Shown here: one piece after another, positions 1 through 9,050 of the stretch | Layout: each line of letters opens with the position of its first letter | How positions within the stretch are numbered: position 1 is the stretch's first letter | DNA from: an uncultured Eubacteriales bacterium | GTDB taxonomy: Bacteria > Bacillota > Clostridia > Oscillospirales > Acutalibacteraceae | Assembly: GCA_910584745.1 (NCBI GenBank) | Contig: CAJUDG010000003.1 | Location: 62,001 to 126,000 of the forward strand | DNA length: 64,000 nt | Direction of reading: 5' to 3' | The notes under the pieces: model-generated | What the model saw: the letters and a program-made list of their open reading frames with translations, nothing else | Told to the model about the DNA's origin: nothing | Databases searched by the model: none | Position numbers and translations under genes: made by a program

Positions 1-1745
1 TGCTGTACATGACCGCCCAGAAGCTGGTGGCCGACAGCGAGGCCCACGGGTATCTGGTGGGCTCCCGGGGCTCGGTGGGCTCATCATTTGTGGCCAGCAT
101 GTCGGGCATATCCGAGGTGAACCCTCTGGAGCCCCATTATATCTGCCCCAAATGCAAGCACAGCGAATTCATAACCGACGGCAGCTATGACTCGGGCTTT
201 GACCTGCCGCCCAAAAATTGCCCGGTCTGCGGTGAGCCCATGGACCGGGACGGCCACACTATACCCTTTGAGACCTTCCTGGGCTTCGACGGGGACAAGG
301 TGCCGGATATCGACCTGAACTTCTCCGGCGAGCAGCAGAGCAGCTCCCACCGTTACACTGAGGAGCTCTTCGGCAGGGACAATGTGTTTAAAGCGGGGAC
401 CATCTCCGGCGTGCAGGAGAAGACCGCTTACGGCTATGTCAAAAGCTATGCCGAGGAGCGGGGCCGCACCCTGCACAAGGCCGAGGAGAAGCGGCTGGCC
501 CTGGGATGCACAGGGGTAAAGCGCACCACCGGCCAGCACCCCGGCGGCATGATCGTCATACCCAGGGGCATGGAGGTCTATGACTTCTGCCCCATACAGC
601 ACCCGGCAAATAAACAGGACTCCCCAAATATCACCACCCACTTCGACTTCCACTCCATCCACGACAACGTGTGTAAGCTGGACGAGCTGGGCCACGATGT
701 GCCCACCATATACCACTATCTGGAGGAGTACACCGGCATACCTGTTATGAAGGTCAGCATGAGCGACCCGGAGGTCATGAGCCTGTTCAACTCCACAGAG
801 GCCCTGGGGGTCACCCCGGAGGACCTGGACGGCGTGAAGACCGGGACCCTGTCGCTGCCGGAGCTGGGCACGAACTTCGTGCGGGGTATGCTTGAGGAGT
901 GCCAGCCCACCACATTCGCGGACTTCCTGCAGATATCCGGTCTGTCCCACGGCACGGCGGTATGGCTGGGCAACGGGCAGGAGCTTATAAGAAACGGCAC
1001 CTGCACCATCAAGGAGGTCATCGGCACCCGCGACAACATCATGAAATACCTGCTCCTTCGGGGCATGGAGCCCAAGATGGCATTTAAGATAACGGAGATA
1101 GTGCGCAAGGGCAAGGCCAAAAAACTGCTTACCGAGGAGCATGTGGCCGCAATGAAGGACCACGGCGTGCCCCAGTGGTATATAGATTCCTGCTTTAAGA
1201 TTCAGTACATGTTCCCAAAGGCCCACGCCGCGGCCTATATGATAGCTGCTCTGCGGCTGGGCTGGTACAAGGTCCATAAGCCCATCGAGTTCTACGCAGC
1301 CTACTTCACCGTGCGCAGCGAGGACTTTGACGGGGCCACGGCTCTGGGCGGCAGGGACGCGGTGCTGCGCCGTATGCGGGATATCGATCAGCGCATAAAA
1401 AACCGGGAGGCCAGCGCCAAGGAGGAGGGCGAGTTTGAAACCCTTCAAATTATCAACGAGATGATGGCAAGGGGTATTGAGCTGCTGGGAGTGAATCTGT
1501 ATAAATCCTCGGCAAAGCGCTTCGTTGTTGAAGACGGCAAAATACGCCTGCCCTTCTCGAGCCTAAAGGGCGTTGGCGAGGCGGCGGCGGTGAGCCTTGA
1601 GGACGCGAAGAATTCCGGCGGCGAGTATATTTCCGTTGACGACCTCCAGGACAGGGCCAAGGTGTCCAGCGCGGTGATAGACACCCTCAAAGAGGTGGGG
1701 GCGCTGCGGGGCCTGCCGGAGAGCAGCCAGACGAGTTTATTCTAA
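1..1745 (+). CDS. polC: DNA polymerase III alpha subunit, PolC type (3' part)
   Basis: This is the C-terminal part of the replicative DNA polymerase of low-GC Gram-positive bacteria; the gene begins before the window and the reading frame is open from base 3. About 580 codons are visible. Counting from the Met at base 9, a zinc-finger-like pair CPKC (46-49) and CPVC (71-74) precedes PDIDLNFSGE (99-108), which carries the catalytic Asp pair of C-family polymerases. Typical PolC phrases follow, such as TTGQHPGGM and FPKAHAAAYM. The PHP and exonuclease domains lie outside the window. A probable LD-carboxypeptidase gene follows directly. The identity is clear; only the 5' end is missing. Confidence 0.97.
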   Translation, partial: LYMTAQKLVADSEAHGYLVGSRGSVGSSFVASMSGISEVNPLEPHYICPKCKHSEFITDGSYDSGFDLPPKNCPVCGEPMDRDGHTIPFETFLGFDGDKVPDIDLNFSGEQQSSSHRYTEELFGRDNVFKAGTISGVQEKTAYGYVKSYAEERGRTLHKAEEKRLALGCTGVKRTTGQHPGGMIVIPRGMEVYDFCPIQHPANKQDSPNITTHFDFHSIHDNVCKLDELGHDVPTIYHYLEEYTGIPVMKVSMSDPEVMSLFNSTEALGVTPEDLDGVKTGTLSLPELGTNFVRGMLEECQPTTFADFLQISGLSHGTAVWLGNGQELIRNGTCTIKEVIGTRDNIMKYLLLRGMEPKMAFKITEIVRKGKAKKLLTEEHVAAMKDHGVPQWYIDSCFKIQYMFPKAHAAAYMIAALRLGWYKVHKPIEFYAAYFTVRSEDFDGATALGGRDAVLRRMRDIDQRIKNREASAKEEGEFETLQIINEMMARGIELLGVNLYKSSAKRFVVEDGKIRLPFSSLKGVGEAAAVSLEDAKNSGGEYISVDDLQDRAKVSSAVIDTLKEVGALRGLPESSQTSLF

Positions 1746-1771
1746 AATATTGAAATATAGGAGTGAGCATT

Positions 1772-2788
1772 TTGAAAGAACTGATAAAACCACAACGTAT
1801 TCATCCGGGCGACACCGTCGCCACGATTTCGATATCCGGGGGCCGGGCAGGCGATGAGGACATGCTCTGGCGCTACGAGCTGGGCAAGCGGCGGCTTCAG
1901 GAGGTCTTCGGCCTGAAGGTGGTGGAAACGCCCCACGCCCTGGCCGGGAACGAGTACATATATCAGCACCCGGAGGTCCGGGCGGCGGACCTGCACTGGG
2001 CGCTGGAGAACCCGGAGGTGAAGGGGATAATAGTGAATATGGGCGGGGACGATTCCTATAGGCTGTTTCCTTACTTGGACTACGGCCTTATACGCTCCCA
2101 TCCCAAGATATTCATGGGCTTCTCCGATATCACAACTTCATGTTGTATATTTGCCCATGCCGGGGTCATGAGCTACTACGGCCCCAGCCTCCTGACTCCC
2201 ATAGCCCAGCCGGGACATTTGGACAGCTACACAGAGAACGCCATACGCAAGGCTCTCTTTTCCAGCGAGGCCATCGGCCCGATAGTTCCCTGCCCGAAAT
2301 ACACGCCCATCGAGTGGCAGGACAAGCCGGAAGAAGATATAGTTTGGCATGACAACCCGGGTTACAAGCTTATCCAGGGCAGGGGAAAGGTACAGGGCAG
2401 GCTCATTGGAGGCTGCTGGGGCCCGTTACAGCAGATAATGGGCACAAATATCTTCCCCGATAGGGAGCTCTGGGAGGGGAGCATAATTTTTATGGAGAAT
2501 ATCTCCCCCTACGGCAGCGCCCTCGCAGCTCTCCACGGATGGAGAGCCCTGGCGGCCTGCGGGGCGTTGGACGTTTGCTCGGGGATCATCACACCTATGA
2601 TGGGCGAGGAGGATGAGCAGATGCTCCTGAAGGTGCTGAGGCAGGAGGTGCACAGGGAGGACCTGCCGGTGCTGGAGGGTGTGGACTTCGGGCACCGCAC
2701 GCCCATGACTGTGCTGCCCGTTGGGGCCATGGCGGAGCTGGACTGCGATTCCGTGAGTTTGACCATATTGGAGAGCGGCGTGTGCTGA
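1772..2788 (+). CDS. Peptidase S66 family (LD-carboxypeptidase / MccF-like)
   Basis: Predicted serine peptidase of family S66. Members either trim D-Ala from peptidoglycan tetrapeptides (LdcA) or hydrolyse peptide-nucleotide antibiotics (MccF), and the sequence does not separate these roles. The probable nucleophile Ser is in FMGFSDIT (about residue 118), the Glu in IIFMENIS and the His in DFGHRTPM near the C-terminus, which matches the family triad order. Start choice: a GTG at 1763 also opens the frame, but AGGAG at 1759-1763 sits 8 nt before TTG 1772, which fits better. There is no signal peptide, so it is probably cytoplasmic. It follows polC by under 30 nt and is likely co-transcribed with it. 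Confidence 0.85.
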   Translation: MKELIKPQRIHPGDTVATISISGGRAGDEDMLWRYELGKRRLQEVFGLKVVETPHALAGNEYIYQHPEVRAADLHWALENPEVKGIIVNMGGDDSYRLFPYLDYGLIRSHPKIFMGFSDITTSCCIFAHAGVMSYYGPSLLTPIAQPGHLDSYTENAIRKALFSSEAIGPIVPCPKYTPIEWQDKPEEDIVWHDNPGYKLIQGRGKVQGRLIGGCWGPLQQIMGTNIFPDRELWEGSIIFMENISPYGSALAALHGWRALAACGALDVCSGIITPMMGEEDEQMLLKVLRQEVHREDLPVLEGVDFGHRTPMTVLPVGAMAELDCDSVSLTILESGVC

Positions 2789-2834
2789 ACATATGAATGA
2801 TTTGCTACATTAGCGTGCTACTTAGATAAAGTGC

Positions 2835-2863
2835 TTGACAATGTATGCTGGATAGTTTATTAT
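2835..2863 (+). promoter_or_regulatory. Sigma-A-type promoter of the his operon
   Basis: TTGACA at 2835-2840 and TATTAT at 2858-2863 are separated by exactly 17 nt. The site lies in the roughly 110-nt gap upstream of hisZ, whose AAGGAG ribosome site is at 2882-2887. No T-box, leader peptide or attenuator was recognised in the short leader. Confidence 0.8.
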
Positions 2864-2898
2864 ATCAGCATAGTAAATTTCAAGGAGAACCCCGATAA

Positions 2899-4137
2899 AT
2901 GAAGAATTACAGCAAGCTTACGCCTGAGGGGGTCAGGGATGTGCTCTTTGACCAGTGCCGGGCCCATAGGGAGGCCCAGCGGCGGCTGACGGCCATTTTC
3001 ACACGGCGCGGCTACCGTGAGGTGATAACCCCGGGGCTTGAGTATTACGACGTGTTCAGCCTGCCGGGGGCGGCGATCCCCCAGCAGGAGATGTATAAGA
3101 CCATTGACGGCGGCGGCAGGCTTCTGGTGTTCCGGCCGGATTCCACACTGCCCATAGCGCGGATGGCGGCGGCAAGATTACAGGGACTTCGGCGGCCCAT
3201 ACGGCTGTACTATAGCCAGAGCGTTTATCGCACCTGGCCGGAACTCTCCGGCCGCAGCCACGAGCTGCCCCAGATGGGGGTGGAGCTGCTGGGAGCCTCG
3301 GGGCTTAGGGCGGACTTGGAGGTTATCGGCGCGGCCATAGAAGCTTTAAAGGCCGTGGCGGGGGACTATAGGATAGAGCTGGGCCATGCAGGGCTCTTCA
3401 GGCACCTTGTGGAGCGGCTGGGGCTGTCCCCGGAGGCCCGGGAGGAGATCCGCGCCACAATCGAGACCAAGAACTACGGCGCGCTGGGCGGATTGCTGGA
3501 TCCTCTGGGAGACAGCACCGAGGCAAAAGCGCTGCGGCGGCTGCCCAGGCTTTTCGGCGGGGAGGAGGTCCTGTCCGAGGCCGAAAGCTGGAACCTGGAC
3601 GGCGGCGCGGCGGAGGCCCTTGGGTATCTGCGCACGCTGTACACGGCCCTGCAGGAGATGGGCCTTGGACAGCGGCTGATGGTGGACCTGGGCCTTGTAC
3701 AGCGCAACGACTACTATACCGGCGTGGTGTTCAGCGGCTATGTCCAGGGCAGGGGAGGCCCGGTGCTTACCGGCGGCAGGTACGACGGGCTTTGCGCCCT
3801 ATTTGGCCCGGAGATGCCGGCAATGGGTTTTGCCATGGATATGGACGCCGCCGCGGGACTGCTTGAGCCCCATATGTCCCGGGAAAACGGAGTACAGGTG
3901 CTTGTCCACGGGGAGCCCGGCTTCGAGCCCCAGGCCCAGCAGGAGCTTTTGCGGCGCACCGCGGAGGGACAGATATGCGAGGGCTCGGTATGGGAGACTC
4001 TCACCGAGGCGCTGGAGTATGCCAGGGCCGGGGGCATACCGACGGTAGCCCTGGTCGGTGAGACCGTGAAAACCATCGATGTTGAGGAGGTAAAGGATGA
4101 AGCCGCTGCGAATTGCACTGACAAAGGGCAGGCTTGA
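2899..4137 (+). CDS. hisZ: ATP phosphoribosyltransferase regulatory subunit HisZ
   Basis: Class II HisRS-like paralogue that pairs with the short form of HisG for the first step of histidine synthesis; it has no tRNA-charging role. The HisRS-like core is visible: an RGYREVITPGLEYYD segment, then FRPDSTLPIARMAA, and a late YYTGVVFSGYV block with GGRYDGL. At 412 aa it is a normal HisZ length. It is first in the operon, 36 nt after a good promoter, and its 3' end overlaps hisG by 41 bp, which suggests coupled translation of the two subunits. Calling it histidyl-tRNA synthetase is unlikely given the immediate hisG neighbour and the divergent C-terminus. Confidence 0.93.
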   Translation: MKNYSKLTPEGVRDVLFDQCRAHREAQRRLTAIFTRRGYREVITPGLEYYDVFSLPGAAIPQQEMYKTIDGGGRLLVFRPDSTLPIARMAAARLQGLRRPIRLYYSQSVYRTWPELSGRSHELPQMGVELLGASGLRADLEVIGAAIEALKAVAGDYRIELGHAGLFRHLVERLGLSPEAREEIRATIETKNYGALGGLLDPLGDSTEAKALRRLPRLFGGEEVLSEAESWNLDGGAAEALGYLRTLYTALQEMGLGQRLMVDLGLVQRNDYYTGVVFSGYVQGRGGPVLTGGRYDGLCALFGPEMPAMGFAMDMDAAAGLLEPHMSRENGVQVLVHGEPGFEPQAQQELLRRTAEGQICEGSVWETLTEALEYARAGGIPTVALVGETVKTIDVEEVKDEAAANCTDKGQA

Positions 4138-4726
4138 GAGCTCCACGGCAAAGCTGCTGGAGAAGGCCGGAATGGACTGTACCAGCCTGCATGATAAGGG
4201 CCGCAGGCTGATACTGCCCGTAGGGGACCGGCTGGAGGCCGTCCTGGCCAAGGCCGGGGATGTGATAACCTATCTCGAGCACGGCGTCTGCGACCTGGGA
4301 GTGGTGGGCAAGGACGTGATAATGGAGCGCGGCGGCCAGTTTTTTGAGATACTGGACCTGAAATTCGGGAAATGCGGCTTCGCCCTGGCGGCGCCGGAGG
4401 GGGCGGACTTCTACGGCGGCTATGGCGTCAAGACCATAGCGACCAAGTACCCCAATGTGGCAAGGCGCTTTTTCCAGAGTAAGAATATGGATGTGCGGGT
4501 CATAAAGATAGAGGGCTCGGTGGAGCTGGCCCCATTGTTGGGCCTTGCGGACGGCATAGTGGATCTGGTGGAGACCGGCGCGACCCTGAGAGAGAACGGC
4601 CTTGCGGTAGTAGAGCCGGTGGCGGAGGTCTCTGCGCGGCTGATAGTCAACGCAGCCAGCCTTAAGCTTCGCAAGCGGGAGATAGAGGACCTGGCCGCGC
4701 GGCTTGAGGCGCAGCTGGACAAGTGA
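4097..4726 (+). CDS. hisG: ATP phosphoribosyltransferase catalytic subunit, short form
   Basis: Catalyses condensation of ATP and PRPP to phosphoribosyl-ATP, the committed step of histidine synthesis. The 209 aa length is that of the short HisG, which lacks the C-terminal regulatory domain and needs HisZ, encoded just upstream. RIALTKGRL opens the protein and the segment DGIVDLVETGATLRENGL near residue 160 is the PRPP-binding region of the family. The ATG at 4097 is preceded by GAGGAGG at 4083-4089, inside the hisZ coding region. The reading overlaps hisZ by 41 bp. Confidence 0.97.
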   Translation: MKPLRIALTKGRLESSTAKLLEKAGMDCTSLHDKGRRLILPVGDRLEAVLAKAGDVITYLEHGVCDLGVVGKDVIMERGGQFFEILDLKFGKCGFALAAPEGADFYGGYGVKTIATKYPNVARRFFQSKNMDVRVIKIEGSVELAPLLGLADGIVDLVETGATLRENGLAVVEPVAEVSARLIVNAASLKLRKREIEDLAARLEAQLDK

Positions 4727-4747
4727 ACCCAAAGGGAGGAGTAAACC

Positions 4748-6037
4748 ATGATAAAGACAGTAAACGCCGGGAAACAGGAGCGGCGGGCATTTATAGAGGA
4801 GCTGAAGCTGCGGGTAGGCGGCACGAGCCCGGAGATAGAGCAGAAGGTTGCAAAGATCATAGAGGACGTGCGCACAGGCGGTGACGAGGCCGTTAAAGCC
4901 TACTCAAAGAAATTCGACGGCTGGACCCCGGAGATTTTGGAACTGAGCCGGGAGGAGATGGAGAAGCTTTCTGAGCAGTGCGATAAAAGGTTTATAGAGT
5001 CCCTGAAGCGGGCGGCTGAGAACATCTACGACTTCCACAGCCGCCAGAAGCAGCAGAGCAGAATAGACCCACAGCCAAACGGCATCATAATGGGCCAGCG
5101 GGTGCGGGGGCTGCACAGGGCAGGGGTCTATGTGCCCGGAGGTACAGCGGGATATCCCTCGTCCGTGCTTATGAACGTGATACCGGCGAAGGTTGCCGGG
5201 GTGGGCGAGATCGTCATGGCGACCCCTCCCGGGCGCGCGGGACATCCGGACCCCAATATCATCGCGGCGGCGTTAGTGGCCGGAGTGGACAGGGTGTTCC
5301 TTATGGGCGGGGCCCAGGCGGTGGCGGCGCTGGCATATGGCACCGAGAGCATACCGAAGGTGGACAAGATAGTGGGACCGGGGAATATCTTTGTGGCCAC
5401 GGCCAAGAAGCAGCTCTATGGCGTGGTGGACATCGACATGATAGCCGGGCCCAGCGAGATACTGATAATCGCCGACAGCACGGCCGACCCCGAGTACCTT
5501 GCGGCGGACCTTATGAGCCAGGCGGAGCACGACGCGATGGCCTCCGCGATACTCATAACCGATGATCCAAAGCTGGCCGAGAGCACAGTTTCGGCACTGT
5601 ATAGGCAGCTTGAGACCCTGTCAAGGCGGGATATTATAGAGAGATCTCTGGACGGCTACGGCGCGGTGATAGTCTGCGAGAATATGGATGAGGCGGTGGA
5701 GTTTGCAAATGAGCTGGCTCCCGAGCACCTGGAGGTCTGCTGTGATAATCCCTTCGAGTATCTGGGCAAGCTGGACAATGCCGGGTCCGTGTTCCTGGGC
5801 AATTACTCCCCGGAGCCCCTTGGAGACTACTTTGCCGGGGCGAACCATGTGCTGCCCACCGGCGGTACGGCGCGGTTCTTCTCGCCGTTATCGGTGGACG
5901 ATTTCATTAAGAAGTCCAGCTATATCTACTACCCGAGGGAGGAGCTTTTGAAGGCCGCCGACGACATTATACTCCTTGCCGAGACCGAGGAACTGACCGC
6001 CCACGCCAATTCCATAAAAGTCAGGAAAAATAACTGA
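4748..6037 (+). CDS. hisD: Histidinol dehydrogenase
   Basis: Zn-dependent, NAD-linked enzyme for the last two oxidations, histidinol to histidine. The 429 aa length is typical. Family landmarks read in order: the central YVPGGTAGYPSSVLMNVIPA block, GPGNIFVATAKKQL, DMIAGPSEILIIAD, AEHDAMASAIL (with the metal-binding region) and NHVLPTGGTARFFSPL near the C-terminus. A GGAGG ribosome site is just upstream of the ATG. The stop overlaps the ATG of the next small gene by one base (TGATG at 6035-6039). Confidence 0.97.
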   Translation: MIKTVNAGKQERRAFIEELKLRVGGTSPEIEQKVAKIIEDVRTGGDEAVKAYSKKFDGWTPEILELSREEMEKLSEQCDKRFIESLKRAAENIYDFHSRQKQQSRIDPQPNGIIMGQRVRGLHRAGVYVPGGTAGYPSSVLMNVIPAKVAGVGEIVMATPPGRAGHPDPNIIAAALVAGVDRVFLMGGAQAVAALAYGTESIPKVDKIVGPGNIFVATAKKQLYGVVDIDMIAGPSEILIIADSTADPEYLAADLMSQAEHDAMASAILITDDPKLAESTVSALYRQLETLSRRDIIERSLDGYGAVIVCENMDEAVEFANELAPEHLEVCCDNPFEYLGKLDNAGSVFLGNYSPEPLGDYFAGANHVLPTGGTARFFSPLSVDDFIKKSSYIYYPREELLKAADDIILLAETEELTAHANSIKVRKNN

Positions 6038-6324
6038 TGGAGACATTGGAGGAGGTCTACAGCGCTCTCAAAGGCCAGGGGAGGCTTGAGTGGATAGGCG
6101 AAAAGAAGGCCGCCGCTGTGCTGTACTTCAGCCGCGGGCGAAAGCAGTATAAGGTGTATTTCGACGAGAGCAACGTGGAGATATCGGTAAAGAAGCGCCT
6201 TTTCGGGAATGAATATTGGGACAGCGTGGGCCTTCGGCGGTACATCAGCCCGGAGGACACCCTGAACGATGTGTTTGAGACAGTGATGTGGTGCGTGAAG
6301 GAATACGGCTGGAAGGGCAGATAG
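6037..6324 (+). CDS. Uncharacterised 95-aa protein within the his operon
   Basis: Not recognised. A small, charged, soluble protein of 95 aa with no membrane segment, signal peptide or Cys motif; it reads like a compact alpha/beta domain (beta-rich middle with KQYKVYFDE and VEISVKKRL, a helical C-terminus with VFETVMWCVKEYG). Its start overlaps the hisD stop by one base and its stop is 11 nt before hisC, so it is embedded in the operon and probably translated with it. The tight coupling and codon use like its neighbours support a real gene. Any role in histidine synthesis is only inferred from position. Confidence 0.75.
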   Translation: METLEEVYSALKGQGRLEWIGEKKAAAVLYFSRGRKQYKVYFDESNVEISVKKRLFGNEYWDSVGLRRYISPEDTLNDVFETVMWCVKEYGWKGR

Positions 6325-6335
6325 GGGAGAAAGCT

Positions 6336-7391
6336 ATGTATGAACTGAATGAAAAACTGCGGGCGCTTAGCGCGTATGTGCCGGTGGACGCATCGGGCTG
6401 CGTGCGCCTTGACGCCAACGAGTCCTTTTTGGGACTGCCGGAGGAGGTCATCGCCGCCGCTAAAGCTGCTATTGACAGAATAGAGTTCAACCGCTACCCC
6501 GACCCGGCGGCGGCGGAGCTCTGCCGCGCGTTCGCGGGGTACTATAAAGTAAAGCCGGAGCATGTTGTAGCCGCCAACGGCTCGGACGAGCTGATATCGG
6601 TGATATTCTCAGGCTTCCTGATGCACGGCGAGGCCTTTGCCACTTTAGAGCCGGACTTCTCCATGTATGTCCAGGGGGGGCACTTGGCTGAGGCGCGGCA
6701 TGTGGCGATAGAGAAGCCCGGATGGGCCATAGACGTTGACCAGGTGATAGAGACCTGCAATAAGGAGAACGTCCGGCTGCTGATATTCAGCAACCCTTGC
6801 AACCCCACCTCGCTGGTGCTTTCCAAAGAGCAGGTGCGGCGCTTGGTGCGCGGGGTGAATGGCCTTGTGGTGCTTGACGAGGCATATATGGACTTTTCAA
6901 ATGAGAGCCTTCTGGGCGAGAAGGAAGATTTTGACAATCTGATTATCCTGCGCACATGCTCGAAGGCCATAGGCATGGCGGCGCTTCGTCTGGGATTTGC
7001 CATAGCAAGGCCGGAGATTGCTAATGCTCTGAGGGCAGCCAAATCCCCCTATAACGTGAACAGCCTGTCCCAGGCGCTGGGAGCGGAGGTGTTGAAGCGC
7101 CCGGACATGCTGCGGGAGGCGCTGGAGCGAATACTTATCTCCCGCAAGGCCCTGTTGGGCGGCCTTGCGGAGATAGGCGCGGAGTACCCGGGCAGATTTA
7201 TTCTGCTGCCAGGGGAGACCAACTTCGCTGCGCTGGATATGGACGGAGGCAGGGAGGTCCAGCAGGAGCTTTTAAAGCAGGGCGTGGCCGTGCGGTACAC
7301 CGGCGGGTTGCTGCGGGTGACCTGCGGGGCGCCGGAGGAGAACAGGGCTTTCCTTACGAAATTTGCTGAGATACTGGAGGCGGCCAAATGA
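6336..7391 (+). CDS. hisC: Histidinol-phosphate aminotransferase
   Basis: PLP-dependent class I/II aminotransferase converting imidazole-acetol phosphate and glutamate to histidinol phosphate. Landmarks: VRLDANES near the N-terminus, AANGSDELI, the SNPCNPTS stretch, VVLDEAYMDF, and the PLP lysine in RTCSKAIGMAALRLGF. At 351 aa it is typical. The start is placed at ATG 6336, behind AGGGGAGAAAGCT; an in-frame upstream ATG at 6288 would add 16 residues overlapping the previous gene and lacks family similarity. The TGA stop overlaps the hisB start (ATGA). Confidence 0.95.
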   Translation: MYELNEKLRALSAYVPVDASGCVRLDANESFLGLPEEVIAAAKAAIDRIEFNRYPDPAAAELCRAFAGYYKVKPEHVVAANGSDELISVIFSGFLMHGEAFATLEPDFSMYVQGGHLAEARHVAIEKPGWAIDVDQVIETCNKENVRLLIFSNPCNPTSLVLSKEQVRRLVRGVNGLVVLDEAYMDFSNESLLGEKEDFDNLIILRTCSKAIGMAALRLGFAIARPEIANALRAAKSPYNVNSLSQALGAEVLKRPDMLREALERILISRKALLGGLAEIGAEYPGRFILLPGETNFAALDMDGGREVQQELLKQGVAVRYTGGLLRVTCGAPEENRAFLTKFAEILEAAK

Positions 7392-7966
7392 GCAGGACAG
7401 CAGAGATATGCCGCAAGACCAATGAGACCGATATAGAGCTGAAGCTGGACCTTGACTGCGGCGGGCACAGCATTTCCACAGGGATAGGCTTTTTCGACCA
7501 TATGCTGACGGCCCTTAGCGTCCACGGCGGGTTGGGGCTTGAGCTCAGGGTTCGGGGAGACCTTGAAGTGGACTGCCACCACACCGTAGAAGATACCGGC
7601 ATTGTGCTGGGGCAGGCTATTAGAGAAGCCCTTGGGGACCGTTCAGGCATAAAGCGCTATGGCCACGCCTTTATACCCATGGACGAGGCCCTGGGCTTCT
7701 GCGCCCTGGATATCAGCGGCAGGCCGTTTTTAGTCTTTGATGGGAATTTCCCACAGGCGGTAACCGGGGGCTTTGACTGCTGCATGACCGAGGAATTTTT
7801 CCGGGCCCTGGCGATGAACGCCGGGATCACCCTGCACCTTCGCTGTGAGTACGGAAAGAATTCACACCATATGATAGAGGCCATGTTCAAGGCCTTTGCC
7901 CATGCCCTAAAGGATGCGATTGAGGCCACCGGCGGAGGGGTGCTCTCCTCCAAAGGGGTACTATAG
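7388..7966 (+). CDS. hisB: Imidazoleglycerol-phosphate dehydratase
   Basis: Mn-dependent dehydratase making imidazole-acetol phosphate from IGP. It is the monofunctional 192-aa form without the phosphatase domain seen in enterics. The duplicated His-rich metal sites are visible: GFFDHMLTALSVHG, DCHHTVEDTGIVLG, and KNSHHMIEAMFKAFAHAL near the C-terminus. The ATG overlaps the end of hisC by 4 nt, which implies translational coupling. The substrate-generating enzyme (HisHF) is not encoded in this operon. Confidence 0.97.
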   Translation: MSRTAEICRKTNETDIELKLDLDCGGHSISTGIGFFDHMLTALSVHGGLGLELRVRGDLEVDCHHTVEDTGIVLGQAIREALGDRSGIKRYGHAFIPMDEALGFCALDISGRPFLVFDGNFPQAVTGGFDCCMTEEFFRALAMNAGITLHLRCEYGKNSHHMIEAMFKAFAHALKDAIEATGGGVLSSKGVL

Positions 7967-7981
7967 TCAGGAGATACGCAT

Positions 7982-9040
7982 ATGCAATATGACAATATAC
8001 TGGCGGCCCTGGATATGCTGGGCTGCCCAAACCGTTGCCGTCACTGCTTTGTGGGCTGGCGGCAAAACCCGAAACTAGTTGAGAGCGACCTGCGCTGGGC
8101 CGCGGAGGAGTTCCGGCCATGGGCAAAGACGCTTACCGTCTATGACTGGAACCGTGAGCCGGACTTCGGGGACGACTATAAGGAGAAGTGGGAGCTGTGC
8201 AGGGAGCTCTCCTCGCCGGATACACCGCCGGAGCACTACGAGCTGGCAAGCGTCTGGCGGCTGGCCAGAGACAGGGAGTACGCGCCTTGGCTAAAGTCTC
8301 TGGACGTAAAGTACGTGCAGCTGACGCTGTTCGGCGGGGAGGAGCTGACGGATTATTTTACTGGGCGCAAAGGGGCGTATCAGGATATACTTAAAGCCAT
8401 TGATGTGCTGCTTGAGAACGGCATTGCTCCGAGGATACAGGTGTTTGCAAACCAGAAGACGGTCCGGGAGCTCCATAAGGTGACAGAGCTTATAGACAGC
8501 TTAGAGCTTGAGAAACGCTGTGAGGATATCGGCGTACCCTTCGCGTGTTTCGTGCACCAGGGTTCCTGCGACGGAGAGGGAGAAAAGCTCTATCCCATCT
8601 GGATAACAAGCGCGGATTTAGATAAAATACCCGATAAGCTTGTACAGTACACCTTAAAGCACTTCAACAAGCCGGCGATTCGGGATGTGTTCGGTAAAGA
8701 GGAACGGGAGCTGTATGATGAGCTTATAAACGACCACACGACGGAGAGCCTGGGTAGTACCGCTCCGGCGGTGCTGTATATAGACGGAGAGTTCAATGTT
8801 ACGCCCAATATCGGCGTGCCCGCAGAGCCGTGGCAGCTTGGCAATCTTAAGAAGGACGGCGCTGAGATGATATTGTCCCGGCTGATGAACGATGAAAGCC
8901 CGGCCCAGCGTATACGCGCTACTGTACCGCTGAGCGAGCTTGTCAGGGCTTGCGGCGCCCCTGACAGCAGGCGGCTCTTTGGCCGTGATGACTATATAGA
9001 ATACCTGCTCAGCCGGTACTGCCGGCGGCAGGATGTATAG
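7982..9040 (+). CDS. Radical SAM protein of unknown function in the his operon
   Basis: A 352-aa protein with CPNRCRHC at residues 15-22, a CX3CX2C radical SAM cluster motif placed at the very N-terminus. It contains VQLTLFGGEE near residue 115, consistent with the strand-2 glycine motif of the fold, and a later stretch DGEFNVTPNIG and WQLGNLKKDG that resembles the report-line of SPASM-type proteins but without their Cys array. A few scattered Cys occur in the C-terminal half (FACFVHQGSC, RACGAP, RYCRR). It sits 15 nt after hisB and 10 nt before hisA, the slot where hisH is commonly found, and is clearly co-transcribed. The substrate is unknown; no equivalence to HisH or HisF can be read from the sequence. 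Confidence 0.85.
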   Translation: MQYDNILAALDMLGCPNRCRHCFVGWRQNPKLVESDLRWAAEEFRPWAKTLTVYDWNREPDFGDDYKEKWELCRELSSPDTPPEHYELASVWRLARDREYAPWLKSLDVKYVQLTLFGGEELTDYFTGRKGAYQDILKAIDVLLENGIAPRIQVFANQKTVRELHKVTELIDSLELEKRCEDIGVPFACFVHQGSCDGEGEKLYPIWITSADLDKIPDKLVQYTLKHFNKPAIRDVFGKEERELYDELINDHTTESLGSTAPAVLYIDGEFNVTPNIGVPAEPWQLGNLKKDGAEMILSRLMNDESPAQRIRATVPLSELVRACGAPDSRRLFGRDDYIEYLLSRYCRRQDV

Positions 9041-9050
9041 GAGTGATAGT

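Noticed and set aside
84..1448. 454-aa open frame antisense to polC
   Set aside because: It mirrors the codon pattern of polC, has no ribosome site or family resemblance, and lies wholly within a certain gene.
2899..4137. hisZ as a histidyl-tRNA synthetase gene
   Set aside because: It overlaps a short-form hisG and heads a his operon, which is the HisZ arrangement.
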